Of a DNA stretch of 64,000 nucleotides, positions 42,287 through 56,432 are shown in pieces. The position numbers were made by a program, and so were the translations under genes. Under the pieces are notes generated by a model. The model worked only from the letters and a program-made list of their open reading frames with translations. It was not told the DNA's origin and did no database searches. The DNA comes from Cercopithifilaria johnstoni. Taxonomy: Eukaryota > Nematoda > Chromadorea > Rhabditida > Onchocercidae. Every line of letters begins with the position of its first letter. Position 1 is the stretch's first letter. Where the stretch lies: assembly GCA_916381525.1 (NCBI GenBank), contig CAKAEH010000655.1, forward strand, positions 60,579 to 124,578, read 5' to 3'.

Positions 42287-44654
42287 ATGATTTCCGTGTT
42301 TCTCTCACGAATTGTTGTGCTCACAGCCGGCACCCTCTACCCTGCATACCGAAGCTATAAAGCCGTCAGAACGAAGGTTTTTTTCTATGAACTATCTTAA
42401 AAAATGAAACTTTCAAGTTTACTGAAACAGGAAACCCATGACTAAGATCCAGAGTAAAGTCATCGAAATACTCCCTACTGAGATGACACCACTGTCCTTT
42501 TGTTGCGTAGTACATCTGCTGATCTTAGCATAGTTATGCACCAGAAGGACCAATCAGGACGGTCTTGAGGGAGCTTACTGAACATTGCATCGAAGCTTTT
42601 CTTTCTTCACTAACTGACAGTTCTGACTGCTTGGTGCCAACCGATCAACCATTCTTTTTTGGATATCGTGGTCTAGGCAGTAGTGGACTGGCCACTCGAC
42701 ATTGTCTACTTATTGTTATTCCTATATCTCAGTGACGTGTGTAGATTTGAACAAAAAACCATGGATGATGTTCATTATATTTTGAGGAAAATGATTTGTA
42801 TTATTACCTTTTCATGCTTAATTGGATTGTGGTGTAATTTAAGTTAAGCTAACTCATAGTTAATTAGATTTTTAGGACTTTCTGCAACTTTTAGCTTTTG
42901 TTAAACTAAGATCGGACAGTTAATACTAAAAAACCATGCTATGTTTAGAGGTAAGCCAGTTTTTTCAAATACCATTTTTCCAGTTAAAATATGCAGAACT
43001 ATTACTTGAAAATTTTTCAGGATGTAAGAGAATATGTTAAATGGATGATGTATTGGATTGTTTTCGCTTTCTTCTGCTTCGTAGAAACAATTGCTGACGT
43101 CATTGTTTCATTTTGGCTACCGTTTTATTATGAATTAAAAATTATTTTCGTTTTATGGTTGTTGAGTCCATGGACCAAAGGCGCTTCAATCTTATATAGG
43201 AAGGTAACTTGAATAAATTGTTTTGGTTAATTGTTTTTTGTTAGTTAGTGTTGCAAAGTTGCTGGGTATATCTTTTGCAAGGCTATTATACCTAATTTCA
43301 CATTTTAATACTTGTTATGTTAGAACCTGTTTTCTTCAGCAATTTTTGTAATCAGCATTCGATGAAATAAATTAGAACAAGCAAATATTAAATAGCATTG
43401 ATCTTAAGCAAGCAAATATAAGTATATTTCCAAATGTTGCATTTTTTCAATATCATCGTTACAGTGGGTACATCCAACATTAACGAAACACGAAAGAGAT
43501 ATTGATCTGCTGCTCGAACATGCCAAGTCTGAAAGTTATAATCAGGTCAATTATCACAATTAATTAATGTTATCTAAGTATTCCGCTAGATTGAAGAATG
43601 AAACATTCATGAACATTTTATGATTTTTTATTGATTTAATTTGGTTTTTAGAGTTTGGAATATTCAGGTGACCATTTTAAGGTAATGCGATTAGGTAGCA
43701 GAGGAATATTGTGTGCTCGTGAAATTATTGCAACTGCCGCATTGCGAGGACAAGCACAGCTAGTACAACAACTGCAGCGCTCATATAGCACCAGCGATAT
43801 TAATAGGTACAGTCCTTGAATGAAGCTTGAAGAATTATAATTCATCATTTAGCTTTATAATTATGCCTTTGATGTACTAACATAGTATTCTGTTTTAATC
43901 ATTAAGTTTAAATTCAAGGGGATCATCATCGTCAAAACTGATCCGCGTAACGGAAATCCAGGAAGACGATGAACACGAAGGCAGTGATACTGTAGATGTT
44001 TTGGAAGGAGAGATTACTGCCGTAAGTTCAATTTTCCAAAGGCTGCGAGTCATGTTTATCGAAATTTTCTTAACTCAAATTTAAGACTGAAACAATTAAC
44101 AGAAATGAAATACAAGTTTTTTCGTACCTTTTAAATGACTTTTTAAGTAACTTCAATTTTTTTGATAAACCGCGGCAGAATTTTTAAATGTTTCTTGTAC
44201 TTTTGTTGTTAGTTTCCTTCATTTTGCTTCTGGAAACTGTGGTTAGTACTAAAAAGTTGCCGTAAACTGAGAAAGGACTATTATATTTATAGGAAAGGAT
44301 ATCTAAATCCCAATTAGTGTATGGGTATATATACATGGTTGTTACTTTTACCGTGAGTCACACAAACAGCTGTCGTATCAGTCTTGCATAAACACTAAAC
44401 TAAAAAAATTTGACGTCGTAAAAATGTTTGATCTGTTATTGCTTTCGTTCCACCACAACGATGAAAGTATAGCTTTTTTTTTTCCAGTTTGGTAGTAGAG
44501 TATGAATATCAATTTTGTTTGCTTATAGAATGAAGAACGGGATGATCGAAGTGAAGCATCAGGTGTGCGTCGTAGTTCAAGGCGTCGAAGATCGCCCACA
44601 TCGGAAACAATTTACAATACATTACCGCGTCGGACAACACGTCAACATAAATAA
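42287..44654 (+). CDS. REEP1-4 type receptor expression-enhancing protein (TB2/DP1/HVA22)
   Basis: Six exons in phase: 42287-42376, 43021-43203, 43465-43545, 43652-43806, 43919-44021 and 44529-44654, giving 245 residues. The start MISVFLSRIVVLTAGTLYPA aligns directly with the REEP1 N-terminus, and DVREYVKWMMYWIVF, PFYYELKIIFVLWLLSP, KGASILYR and VHPTLTKHE follow. The TB2/DP1/HVA22 hairpin membrane region covers about residues 1-115. These proteins shape tubular ER and, in the REEP1-4 branch, bind microtubules (family knowledge). The C-terminus is acidic, then Arg/Ser-rich (ASGVRRSSRRRRSP), and ends in a basic tail, which suits a cytosolic microtubule-contact region. The short last exon is supported by phase and by a GCTTATAG acceptor. 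Confidence 0.92.
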
Positions 44655-46661
44655 TCTCAATCGTAATATTCCTGATTCGAATTTTTCTGACTTAAAGTAT
44701 TTTTCTATTTTTGGATGTCGACATCCGTTGTATACATCTTAATTGTACAGACGACGATTAATTGAATTGTAGTATATTACTGATTGAACTATAAGGTCGA
44801 ATAGTTTGAAATGTTAATGAGTAACCTTTTCCTATGTTTTATAAAAGCATAAGCTAATCTTTTGAAGCTTTTTTTTTAGGAATTAAAAAAGTTTTTAAAG
44901 ATTATTTTTTTCTTAAATTCATACAGTTGGATATTCCCCATTGCTAACTCTTTTAGCTCAATTTTGACTTCATACACAATATTGATGGGGCTTACATTAA
45001 TTTTGCTTATTTTGAAACTTCCAAATTTCAAGCTTACTTTGCAAATACTTCACATACTTCACATATTAGTCATTTAGTAGCCGAAGTTAACATGCTGACT
45101 ATAAGTTAACGCGCCACAACTCTCTCGGTTCATTTTCTTTATTTTCCTCTCCCTGCGCTTTCTCATATTTATGAAACTTTGGAATAGCAACGTCCATACT
45201 TTCGTATTGTATCATCATTTGTACTATCAGATATTTAGCACTTCTCGGCTAAGTTTTTCTGTTTCTTTTTCTCTCTTGTTTCCACGCATTCTATTTTATG
45301 AAAGGATGAATCCCTCGTAACTTTAGTTAGATGGTTTATTTAATCTTTGCAAATGCCACACGTATTATTTTAATGCCTTTGTCTTTCCGCTTCAGTTCTA
45401 ACTGCTAATTTCCTAAAATCTGTTGATAGATTCCTTTGCTTTGCCCTTGAAATTTTAAAAAGTTCAAATTAGGGGAGTCAGTGCATTGGAGCGTAGATAT
45501 CCTTGAAAAATGAAGTTGCGTTTTTGGAATTAGGTATTATAAAATGTTTTGAAAAAATGTACTTGAAAATTATTTGCAAATTGAGTTTTGTTCACTTTTT
45601 CATCACTCTTTGATCAGTGCACAGTACTTTTTTCGTACTATTTTTTTCGATTTGTGCCTTGAGGTACAAGGTTTTTGTCAAACCAAAAAACAATTTCCAA
45701 CCTCACTTGAATTCAGGTTTTTTTGAATTCCAACCAATTATTTGGATTAATTCGGAATTCATTCTATTAACGACATGATTTTTTGCAGTCAATAAGTTTT
45801 TTGAACCAATTTGTACTACATTCATCTTTTTAATCAAAATGCATAAAAATTCGGAAAAAATTAACTTTTTTGAATATTTTAACTTCTTTGAAAATATCGT
45901 TATTCTCATCGCTTTACTTCCCATCCATTAGTGCCAGAGTCCCGCTATCACCTATTTTTTTAAAGGTTCTTTTGAAGATATTGGATGTAAAGCTTTTATT
46001 AATACTCTATTTGCTGTGTTGTCATTTGCCAGCATGGAGGAGCACGTAATGTATTTTATTTCCTGAAGGCCTATATTATTTAAATTTGATTGTTGATTCT
46101 ACATGTTGATTTGCAATCTTTTTTTACTACTTTTTGAAGTGATTTGTTTCTTTCATTGTACATTTATTTTGCTTTTCTCTTTTTTTGCTCACAAATAATG
46201 GAAATAAATTTGAAACCGTATAGTGCGTAAATGATGAAATGGTACTACACAAATCATCGTTTCATTAGATAGTGCTAATGCTGTCTAATGAAGTCTGAGG
46301 TTGTTAGCCATATTCCATATTGTTTTTTTTTTCTTACTCTGCTGCAGTATATGAAGCAGTGAAATTTTGGAGTGAGCCATGTTTTCCCAAAAGATGAATT
46401 CGTTAAAAATTAGTCAGGAGATTGCTGCTGGTGTTTATTCGTGATGTAGGTCGATCCTCTTATTGGAAAATTTCTGTGGCATGCTTTATATTGTTACTTA
46501 AGTTATTTTTAAGACTTTTATGTGGTCGAGGTGAACTGCATTAAGAATTTCTTGTTATGTCTAGCTTATTCGAGGTTGTTGGTCACGTTTAAAACTTTCG
46601 GGTGGTTTTTACGCTATTTGATTTTTTTTTTGTTAGAGGTCAGTTTCGAGGACTTAATTAA
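44655..46661. other. Intergenic
   Basis: About 2 kb of AT-rich sequence between the REEP-like and PRP16 genes. I see only short frames in which translation gives no recognisable pattern. A T-rich tract ending GTTAG near 46636 may be the trans-splice acceptor of the next gene. Confidence 0.5.
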
Positions 46662-49600
46662 ATGGCTAGCGATGATGGTTTGGACTGTTTGAAAGGCAGA
46701 TCGGATACAAAAGGTGGTTTGTTCATTCGTAAAGGGAAGGATATTAATGATGAACTCTTTAAACATCCCGGAAAGTCGCTTATTGGTTTGGATGTGCTGG
46801 CGAAGTCACGTGCGCGAGTTGAGGCAAATTCTCGGAAGCGTCGAGTCGAAGATAGCTCACCTGGTGGCCTTTCAGAAAGTATACATAAGCAAATTGCCGT
46901 GTGAGTTGCGTTACTTTCCGACATTTTAAACAAATATTTGAAATTAGGAGGGCAGAAAAGCATGAAGTCTATGATTAGCTTCTTTTTCTTGTAGTGGGAG
47001 GAAGAAAAAAATGAATAAATTTGTTTTCCAGTGATTTTCGATGATTTATTTGATTTCGATACTCTGCTAACATCAGTGACTGAAACTATCCATGATAGGC
47101 CGATTTAGATTGCACCGATGATTTTTTGCAGCTATGTAATCGAGAAGTATAAAGGAGAAAGACGCGGAATTTATGCAGATACGAGGAGGAATGAATGTAG
47201 GGAAAAAAGCCGTTATCATGACAAAGGAAGCTGGCAGAAGCATTCTAGACGTCAGAGCGCACGAGATCGAGATGCAGAAACCCCTGTTTTTAAGGTGAGA
47301 TCAAATGAATCTTCGGTATTTTTGATAGAATTGAGCATGGATATGTTGCCAGCACACAACGTTGGTCTACTCCAAAAGATAAGGGTGGGTGAATTAAAAT
47401 ACATAGCTTTTTCTGTTGGTAACATATCTGGCTTCAATATCGCAATCCTCTAGTATATTATAATTGCTTTAGGCACCTGATACTCCATCACGTTCAGCCT
47501 GGGAAGAGGATGATTCAGCACAAATATCAAAAAGATACCATTCAAACTGGGATACACCAACTTCATCTGGTTTTTATGATGATATATCTTCGGCTCGTAG
47601 TGTTTCAAGCATTTGGCAAAGTGAACGGAATCGAAAACGACAAAAGCGTAGTAAAAAAAGGTAAATTAGCCGATACATTCTATAATTGTCTTTGAGTTAA
47701 AGTGAAGCAGTAGATAAAATACAGTAGATAGCTACAATAGTGAAGCAGTAGTTACAATAGAGATAGGAAATTTTTGTGCCTGAGCTATTTTTTTCTTTCG
47801 CTCATTTTGTAAATAAAATTTACATTCGCCCCTCATGCGGTAATACAACTAAGAATTTTCAGCATTCAGGAAAAAAAATACCAGATTTAGCGATGCTAAT
47901 CTCTACACTATTCTTTTTACAGATTTGTGCTAATACCTTGAATCATTAGATAATAATTTGACGCCGAAAGACCTCATTATTTGCACTCTCTCAAGTGCTT
48001 TTCGTTTTCGTACAATGCAACTGGGCTCACTGTAATATGCTTCCGTTAGATTTGAGGAATATAACTAATCTGTATTTCGGGTAGAGAAATGAAAGGTATA
48101 TTCCAGGAATCGAGAGGATACGATTCGTTCTGTTAAGGAGGAAGGAGAGTTGGTTCCGGATTTTCGTGATGCTTTTGAAAAAGCAGAATGGGAGCGAGAA
48201 CAACAAAAATTGGATCGTGATTGGTACGACAATGACCAAGGTTATGATGACGAAAACAATCCATTTTTTCAGGTTCTTTTTTGTAGTTTAAATTTTTCAG
48301 ATAAAAATTTCACATATACTAATTAATTGCTTATTGAATATACAAAAACTGTAGTGTGATTCTCTAAAACGCTGTTTTTTTTCTGCCAAAAATGTACAAA
48401 CCTTATTCAATATAGGTTTCGCAAGAATATATAGAAAAGAAAGAGAGGCAATGGGAACAAAAACGTGAAAAGCCCCGCCTTACGGTTCGCCAACAACAGA
48501 TCAAAAAGGACAATAAAATGTGGGAAAATAATCGACTGGCAAGATCAGGTTAGCAGCTAATAACTACATTTTATGCATTTTAATTTGCCCTATACTTATA
48601 AATTTATCTTACATATTTTAGTTTTATCCTGTGTGGGAATTCTTCTTTATTCTTGCCAAAATTAAGTGCTCCGGAGTGCAATATATGTTATTATATTCAT
48701 TGTACATCACTAATGAGCAAATCTCTATCTGTATTCGGTCAAACTCAATAATTAATACAATTTTTTTTTGAGGTGTTGTATCGCTAACTGATGATGACGA
48801 TTTTCTCGATGATGAATCGGATGAAAATCGAGTAACACTGCTGGTGCAAAATGTCGTTCCACCATTTTTGGATGGACGTTTTATATTTACAAAACAAAAT
48901 AAACCAGTTGTTCCTGTGAAGGACATAACTTCTGATCTCGCTGTTGTTGCTGCGAAAGGAAGCAAGGTAACTTTGCAATTTTTTTAAGTTGGAACTAGAT
49001 TACTAATACATTTATTCTTTAATAGGTTGTCCGGATGTGGCGTGAAAAAGAAGAGCAAAAACGAGCACAGGAAAAGCATTGGGATTTGGCAGGTTCTAAA
49101 CTGGGTAATTTGATGGGCATTAAAACAATACCGGATGAGACGAGCAGCGATAGTGTTGGGATATCCTATAGGTAGGTTCAGAGTTTTCATGGACAGTTTT
49201 TTTTATTTTGTGCTGGTTTTGCAAAGTTTAGGGTCTTTTTTGTCTCTTTATTCAATTATTTTTGATTTATCATTCTTTTGCGGATCTCAGTGAGTCATAT
49301 CTGCGAAAGAATATATTGCATCATATCAGTGATCTAATTCACATCATCTCAGTGAATTAGATTTACAAATTGAAACATCTAGGAGACAAACTCTTCAATT
49401 TTCGTTAGATTTTAATTCAGGTAATTATGGGTGATTTTGGTAATGTTTTTAAGAATCACCGATCAAAAATCATAATATTGCAGAACCATTTTGTGACATT
49501 TTTTATATGTAACACCTTTTTGGTATACTGTTCTGCCAGATTTCGGTCGCGACAAAAAGTACATAAGGATTTTTCGTCCTGAATTGTATACCATAATTTG

Positions 49601-52600
49601 TTATGAATTGAAATGAGGATTTGATGCGAAGCGATTAATTAAAGAGACTGCGAAATTATTTGCGACTTTTTTATTTTTATTATATTCCTAAATAAGCATT
49701 TTTTTTAAGGGAGTCGCAGCAGTTTGCATCTCATTTGCTCGAATCGGGAGCAGTTTCGGATTTTGCGCTGAAAAAATCCATTAAAGAACAACGAGAATAT
49801 TTGCCTGTATTTGCAGTGAGACAGAAAATGCTCAGTGTTATTGCAGATAACAGTGTTGTTATTATTGTTGGTGAAACAGGTAGCGGTAAAACAACACAGT
49901 TGGCTCAATATTTACTCGAAGATGGCTATGGTTTGTCTATTTATAATTATATTTATTTTTATCAGAATCATTCAGAATAATATTAATCATTGTCCTAGCT
50001 GTTTTCTATATTTGTTTTGGTGTAATGGGATAGATATGTATTACAGGTAATTTTGGTCTAATTGGTTGCACACAACCACGTCGAGTAGCAGCAATGTCAG
50101 TGGCAAAACGAGTTGCTGAAGAGATGGGCGTTGAGTTGGGCCAAGAATGTGGTTACGCTATTCGATTTGAAGACTGTACTTCGGAGAATACACGAATCAA
50201 GTATATGACCGATGGTATTCTGCTGCGAGAATGTTTAAGTGATCCGGATTTAGATCAATATTCTGCTATCATTATGGACGAAGCCCATGAAAGGTTTGCT
50301 TTTTAGGCTGTTTGGTCAGCTTTCTATAGATCAAAGAGTTAGCAGCTGCCATGATGCAGCAAAGTTCTTCAGTTTTGACGAAGCCATAAATGTTAGCTCA
50401 AGTTATAATGTTATATGATATATGTTAGCGATAAGCACTTCCTTAGAATTTTGTAATTAAGTCAATTATCTACTAGCTGTTGTAGGTGTAATTTTATGCA
50501 TAGCGTGCAATTCTTTCTTATTTATACGTAATATCTTAAGGTCATTGAACACGGATGTGTTATTCGGCCTTTTGCGAGATGTCATTGCCCATCGAGCAGA
50601 TCTCAAACTTATAGTCACTTCAGCTACTATGGATGCTGAAAAATTTGCTAATTTCTTCGGTGGTCATACTCCTTGCTTCACTATTCCTGGTTGGTTGCAA
50701 TCACATTTAAAAAACCTTTCATATTGAAGAAGCAAGTTATGGATGCATCGTTTAATTGTGGTTTCAGATTTGCTGGTGTCAGTTGGGATCTGTTTTTTTT
50801 AAAGTAAGGCTGTATTGAAATTACTCATGATCCATGCACAGATTGTCAAAAGTTTTCTCTCTTTTATGCATATTTATTAGAATCTATAATGTTTAAATTC
50901 TTTGTTAAAGGTCGTACGTTTCCGGTTGAAATATTTCACGCTCGAACACCCATGGAAGATTACGTTGATGCTGCAGTGAAACAAGCTGTAAGAGTCCACT
51001 TGGGTGGTACAGACGGAGATATATTGATATTCATGCCTGGACAAGAGGATATCGAGGTTTGCACTAGTAGATAACATATTGAAGCACTCGATCTTGAAGT
51101 TCAAATTTTTGAATCATTGCATAACTGAGCAAAATTTGGTGAAGTTGATTAGGGTAGAAATAGGAAATTTTTCTCTTATATTATCTCTTCATTTATTGAT
51201 TTTGTTGCATTTTGTATGTCAAATTTCAGGTTACTTGTGGAATGGTCAAAAATCAATTGGAAGAATTGGACGAAGCCCCACCGCTTGCTGTACTGCCAAT
51301 TTATTCGCAACTTCCAAGCGATTTGCAAGCAAAAATATTCCAGAAGGCTCCGGGTGGTATCCGCAAATGCATTGTGGCAACAAATATCGCCGAAACATCA
51401 TTAACCGTTGATGGCATACTCTTCGTTATTGATCCTGGCTACTGCAAGTTGAAAGTTTTCAATCCTCGCATTGGTATGGATGCGCTTCAGGTGATTTTTA
51501 AAAAATAGTTTGACTTTAATAGAATTAATTGTTAAGGATGCATACGCGTGGTTTTATGATTACTTCTTCCAAACATCGAAAGATTTATTTTATACGATGC
51601 CAAGAAGTAACTCTCAAATTTCAGGTTTTCCCAATATCGCAGGCTTCAGCTAATCAAAGATCTGGTCGAGCTGGTCGCACGGGTCCGGGACAGTGTTTTA
51701 GACTTTATACTGAAAGGCAGTTTAAGGTAAAGTTGAATTTCCTCTGTTTCTGTTGTAGAGAGGAAAGATATTAAATATTCTTCGAAAAAGAAGATACAAT
51801 AGTGAAAAAGCTTTCAGAAATAAAAAAGGAAATTTACTTAGTTGTAAAATGCTATTTTGCTAAACGGTGACTCGAGAATATTAAAAAATCTTTTTTGGAT
51901 CATTATTTGTTATTTTTTGTACTGTTTGATCTTAGGAAGAAATGTTGGTAGCTACTGTACCAGAAATCCAAAGAACAAATCTTTCAAATGTGGTTTTACT
52001 GCTGAAATCTTTGGGAGTCGATGATCTGTTAAAATTTCATTTTATGGATGCACCTCCTCAGGATAACATGTTAAATAGTATGTATCAACTATGGACGCTA
52101 GGTGCTTTAGACAATACAGGTCACTCTTTTAATTCTTATCTAATTTATTCATCTTTGCACTCTTTATTACTGAAATTGATGTATCACATTACTGATGGTC
52201 TTGCATTGTCTCAAGACAATGTTTATGAGATTGCAGTAGTCTGTTGTAATATTGTGTAGTAGTAGACATGCGATTAGTGTAACAGCATGAAATGACTCGG
52301 TACATCTCTGACTTAATTTTCTTTTTTGTAAGATTTGAAAATAGTGAAGGCTGTTGGCAATTTTTTGCACTTATACATTAGTATCTTTCTACTTTTTTAG
52401 GCAGGCTCACTGATTTGGGTAGGAAAATGGTGGAGTTTCCGCTGGATCCAACTCTCTCCAAAATGTTGATTGTATCGGAGGGAATGGGTTGTAGTGATGA
52501 AGTATTGACAGTCGTTTCAATGCTTTCTGTTCCTGCTATTTTTTTTCGTCCTAGGGGACGAGAAGATGATGCTGATGCAAAGAAAGAAAAATTTCAGGTT

Positions 52601-54346
52601 TGTTGTGAAGAAGATATGAAGTAGAACATTTGCTTTTATTGTCAAAGTTAGTATGAATAAGGGTTCATTTCGTTATTGATAAATATTTTTGCATAAAATG
52701 TGATCACTCACTTGTTCGATACATGAAGCAAATTATCGGAAAACAGAAAAATATGTTTCTGAACTGCTTCCAATTTACATTGATCAAGGGAAGTAATTAA
52801 CTTTTTATAGGAATATTAAACTCGCTGCTTGTTTTGCTCTCTTGTAGTTTAGGGACTTTCAGGTACCAAAAGAAATATGTATAAATCATATAGATCGGTT
52901 TGATGACTACTTTTCTTACACTTTGAAGTTGCTTCATATATCAGATTACTCATTGCAGGTACCTGAAAGTGACCATCTTTCATTCCTGAACGTTTATTTG
53001 CAATGGAGATTGCATAAATATTCGACGAAGTGGTGCAACGACAATTTCATTCATATTAAAGCTATGAAGAAAGTTCGGGAGGTTAGATTATTCTTTAATT
53101 ATTTATTGTCTTTCATCTCTAAATCTTGCCATTTGTTATATGTGCTTCAAATTCTACAGTTTTCTTCCTGTTCCTTTTTGATCGAAAATACTATTATTAT
53201 ACTTGTAGGTCCGTGCCCAACTGAAAGATATTATGGAGGAACAGAAAATTGAACTGATATCTTGTGGTACGGATTGGGATGTTATACGAAAATGTATTTG
53301 TTCAGCATATTTTCATAACGCTGCAAGGTCAGTAAACTGAAATCAGCTTTTGTCTGCATGAACGAAAGAGTTATTCACAATTTTATTTATATAGTATTTT
53401 TATATTACAGGCTGAAAGGAATTGGCGAATATGTTAATGCAAGAACAGGAATTCCTTGCTTCTTGCATCCAACATCCGCACTTTTTGGTATTTTTTCGAA
53501 TTTAATTAGCGATTTAACATTTAGCTACACTGCCTTTGGCTTTGGGATTCGGAATCTCTCTGTTGCCTATTTTAGATATCCTTGGTTTTGTTAAAGATGG
53601 TGGTATTCAATTGTTACTTCTCCTGGAGTTTCAGATTTTCCCCCGTGTGTCTTATTCTAATTCATTCTGTTGTTTCTTTATCCGATTTGTGTGTGGGGAT
53701 TTTTCTTTATAATTATATTAAAGTTTAAAGAAAAATTCTTTTTGATTTTCTCATCATTTTAGGAATGGGGTATATGCCAGATTACGTTGTATATCACGAA
53801 CTGATCATGACAGCGAAAGAATATATGCAGTGTGTGACATCGGTTGAAACACCATGGTTAGCTGAACTTGGGCCCATGTTTTATACTTTGAAGGAAGCTG
53901 GTTCAAGTAGGATTGAGAAAAGGCTTCAAAGTATGCAAGATGCTCGGGACATGGAAGAAGAAATGAAACAAGTAAATTTTTATTTTTTCTTAAGGGAAAG
54001 GATTAGGAATAGTTGATTTTTGAGATCGTACCAAAAGTCTGGATAACTGTCAAATACTTACCTACCTTACTTACTTTAGTGGAGCTTAAACTTTTGTCAT
54101 TGTTTTTTCCCATATAATTCGACTTTAGCTGTGGTTTGCCTTTAGTTGTCTTTAGAATTTAGAATCAATTTAGTTTTAAGTTCCATCCTTTTAAAAGTTA
54201 TTTTTCAGACGACCAGCAGAATGAGCGAAATAAAAAAATGGGAACAGGAAGAGAGTTATTCAATGCGTTCAGTTTCGTCCACGCAGATAGCAGAACCTGG
54301 AAAAGTGTGTGCATCTGTAAGATCCTCAGCAAGGTTTGGGATGTAG
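46662..54346 (+). CDS. DHX38: Pre-mRNA splicing DEAH-box helicase PRP16/DHX38 (mog-1 in C. elegans)
   Basis: Twenty exons in phase: 46662-46900, 47132-47294, 47473-47660, 48107-48272, 48416-48548, 48773-48966, 49026-49171, 49710-49930, 50047-50293, 50541-50689, 50911-51056, 51230-51490, 51625-51726, 51936-52119, 52401-52597, 52959-53081, 53209-53327, 53411-53487, 53763-53971 and 54209-54346, giving 1,133 residues, the expected full length. The N-terminal third is charged, with APDTPSRSAWEEDD typical of PRP16. Helicase motifs: GETGSGKTTQ (about 462), TQPRRVAAMSVAKRV, DEAHER (about 561), SATMDAEKF, ATNIAETSLTVDG and QRSGRAGRTGPG (about 762). The winged-helix/HA2 and OB-fold parts follow, and the end SSARFGM resembles the family C-terminus. 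It remodels the spliceosome at the second catalytic step. Exon 6 uses a TTTTGAG acceptor and exon 8 a TTTAAG one. No catalytic motif is broken. Confidence 0.96.
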
Positions 54347-56432
54347 TTATTCATCTGGAACGCGCTTTTTTTGTAATGATGTTAAATCATTCCCAAATTA
54401 GCGCACATTTAGTAAGTAATGCTGTTTTTGACTTTTTTGCTATAGCATTTTAAGATTTAGCGCTAGAGGTTGTTTGCTAAATTTTGGAATGTTCGTAACT
54501 TTCATCAGTTATAAGAAGAGGGAACTAACGAGATGGGTCTTCAATTTTGGGAAGTAATTTGGAAAATTGCTCTGGAACAAAGAACAATTTTTTGAAGATG
54601 TATGAAATCAATATTTTTGATGTAAAATTCCTTCTTAAGTTTTTGTGTGTAATTCTACCTATGTAGTCTTAATCATTTTCATAAAATTATCATTTTTACT
54701 TCTTTTTCAATAAATTGTGTCGGTGGAGCTATTAGATAATCAGTGGGTGTAAGCTGTAACCCTGTACTACTAGAGAGGATTGTACCACTGCTAGTAACTT
54801 CCAGTTATCGGATTTTGCTGCTATGATATGTTTGTCTCATTTATTTATTATTTATTTTTTGAAATTATTAATGTAATGCTTGTTTTATAAATTATGCATT
54901 ATTCCATTGTTCTCTATGTTTAAAAGCAGTAAATTTATGTAAGTATATTCCATTTTTTTATGGTCAAATATGACCAAGATAATGTCGAAATATCTTTTTT
55001 AGATTTAAAGGGATCCTTGTGGTTCGCATCAGGCAGATACTACTCATATGATTTTTCCAAATTTGCATAGAAATGATGGGAAAATATTCAGATAGGTAAG
55101 GGAGACACATCTATCGGTTGGGTTCTCTTATCATAATATGTCAGATGAAATGGAATTTATCTCATAAATCAGTTTCTAAGCAAGATTATGTGGTTGGGTC
55201 AATTAAATTTTGCTGGTTGTAATTGTTTCATACAAAACTTATTAATTTGGTCTTTTTACATTTAGGTGAGTAGATTCTGCATTTGGATGGATCCATCAAA
55301 TACTGTCTTATAATGAGAATCTGTTTGCCTGAAAAGATCGATCCTTGCTTAATTAGAAGACATGTTGTCATATGTACTTTGGCTTAATTCCTTTCCATTT
55401 TTCTTGTGCGTTTTGTTTTTTTTTTTAATTAAATGTAATGGAACTTCAGCGTTTTATTGTTGAATGTCCGGACTATATTTCTGCTTCCGAATGTCTTTCA
55501 TATCCATTAGAATTTTGATTGAACCTGCTTTTCTTCGTGCTAGGTTAAACAATACATTTCACAAACAAATTTTTATCTCAGCCTAAGCCCTTTACCCTTT
55601 GCTTTAGTCCCACCTTTGCCATCCAACAGTGGTGGTATCATGTCAGGTATGAATTCATTAATGCCAAAGTATGATATAAATGCTGTCCGGTTCTTGATAG
55701 TCATTGTAAAGATCTCATCAGTTATAGAGCATGTTGTCTAATTGGCATTAAATACACGTACATAGTATTTTTGCTCTGTCACTCCTCTGCTGTTATCTGT
55801 TACAATATTTAATTTTATTCAGTGCATTACTTGAATCTAAAAAGTTTGTCTGCATATACCGATTAAGGACATATAGCAGTTTTCATGAACTAAACTATTA
55901 TGTTATATGTGTTTCGAGATGATTTAAGTAAAATTTGAATTAGCAGAATGTCATTTTTATAGCGATCTTCCTAATTTAATGCCCTATAAAATTCATCGCA
56001 AATAAGTGTCTTGACTGCATTTCAGTTTTATCTTATCCGTTATATCAAACACAGAAATAGCGTGATTCTACATCATGCGCTTAGAAACAATCTCATTTAT
56101 GTAAATAACAGTGCTTATTTGCAGGATAAATCATAGTCAAATGCAAATCATTTATCACTAACATTACCGTTTATAACCAGACATTTTGTTCTCTTTATAA
56201 AAACTAACAGCAGTGGTCAATGGTTCGTTTCTCTATTCTGTATTACTGATTTTCTTCATATTTTTAGTTTCATTCTCTGATAAACGGAGAGTTTTAAAAT
56301 GTCCCTTTTATTTTTTTAGCATAATGAGATTGCTAGCAATTTCCTATTTTTGATCGTTTTCCGAAATTGCAGTTTCGGATCATTTTCTTTGATAACATCG
56401 TATTTTTTTAGAAATAAGGGTGTTGGAGCACA
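54347..56432. other. Intergenic
   Basis: About 2.1 kb, holding the PRP16 3' UTR and the upstream region of the F-box gene. It is AT-rich, with AATAAA-type hexamers (for example near 54710). I see no exon or RNA gene. Confidence 0.5.
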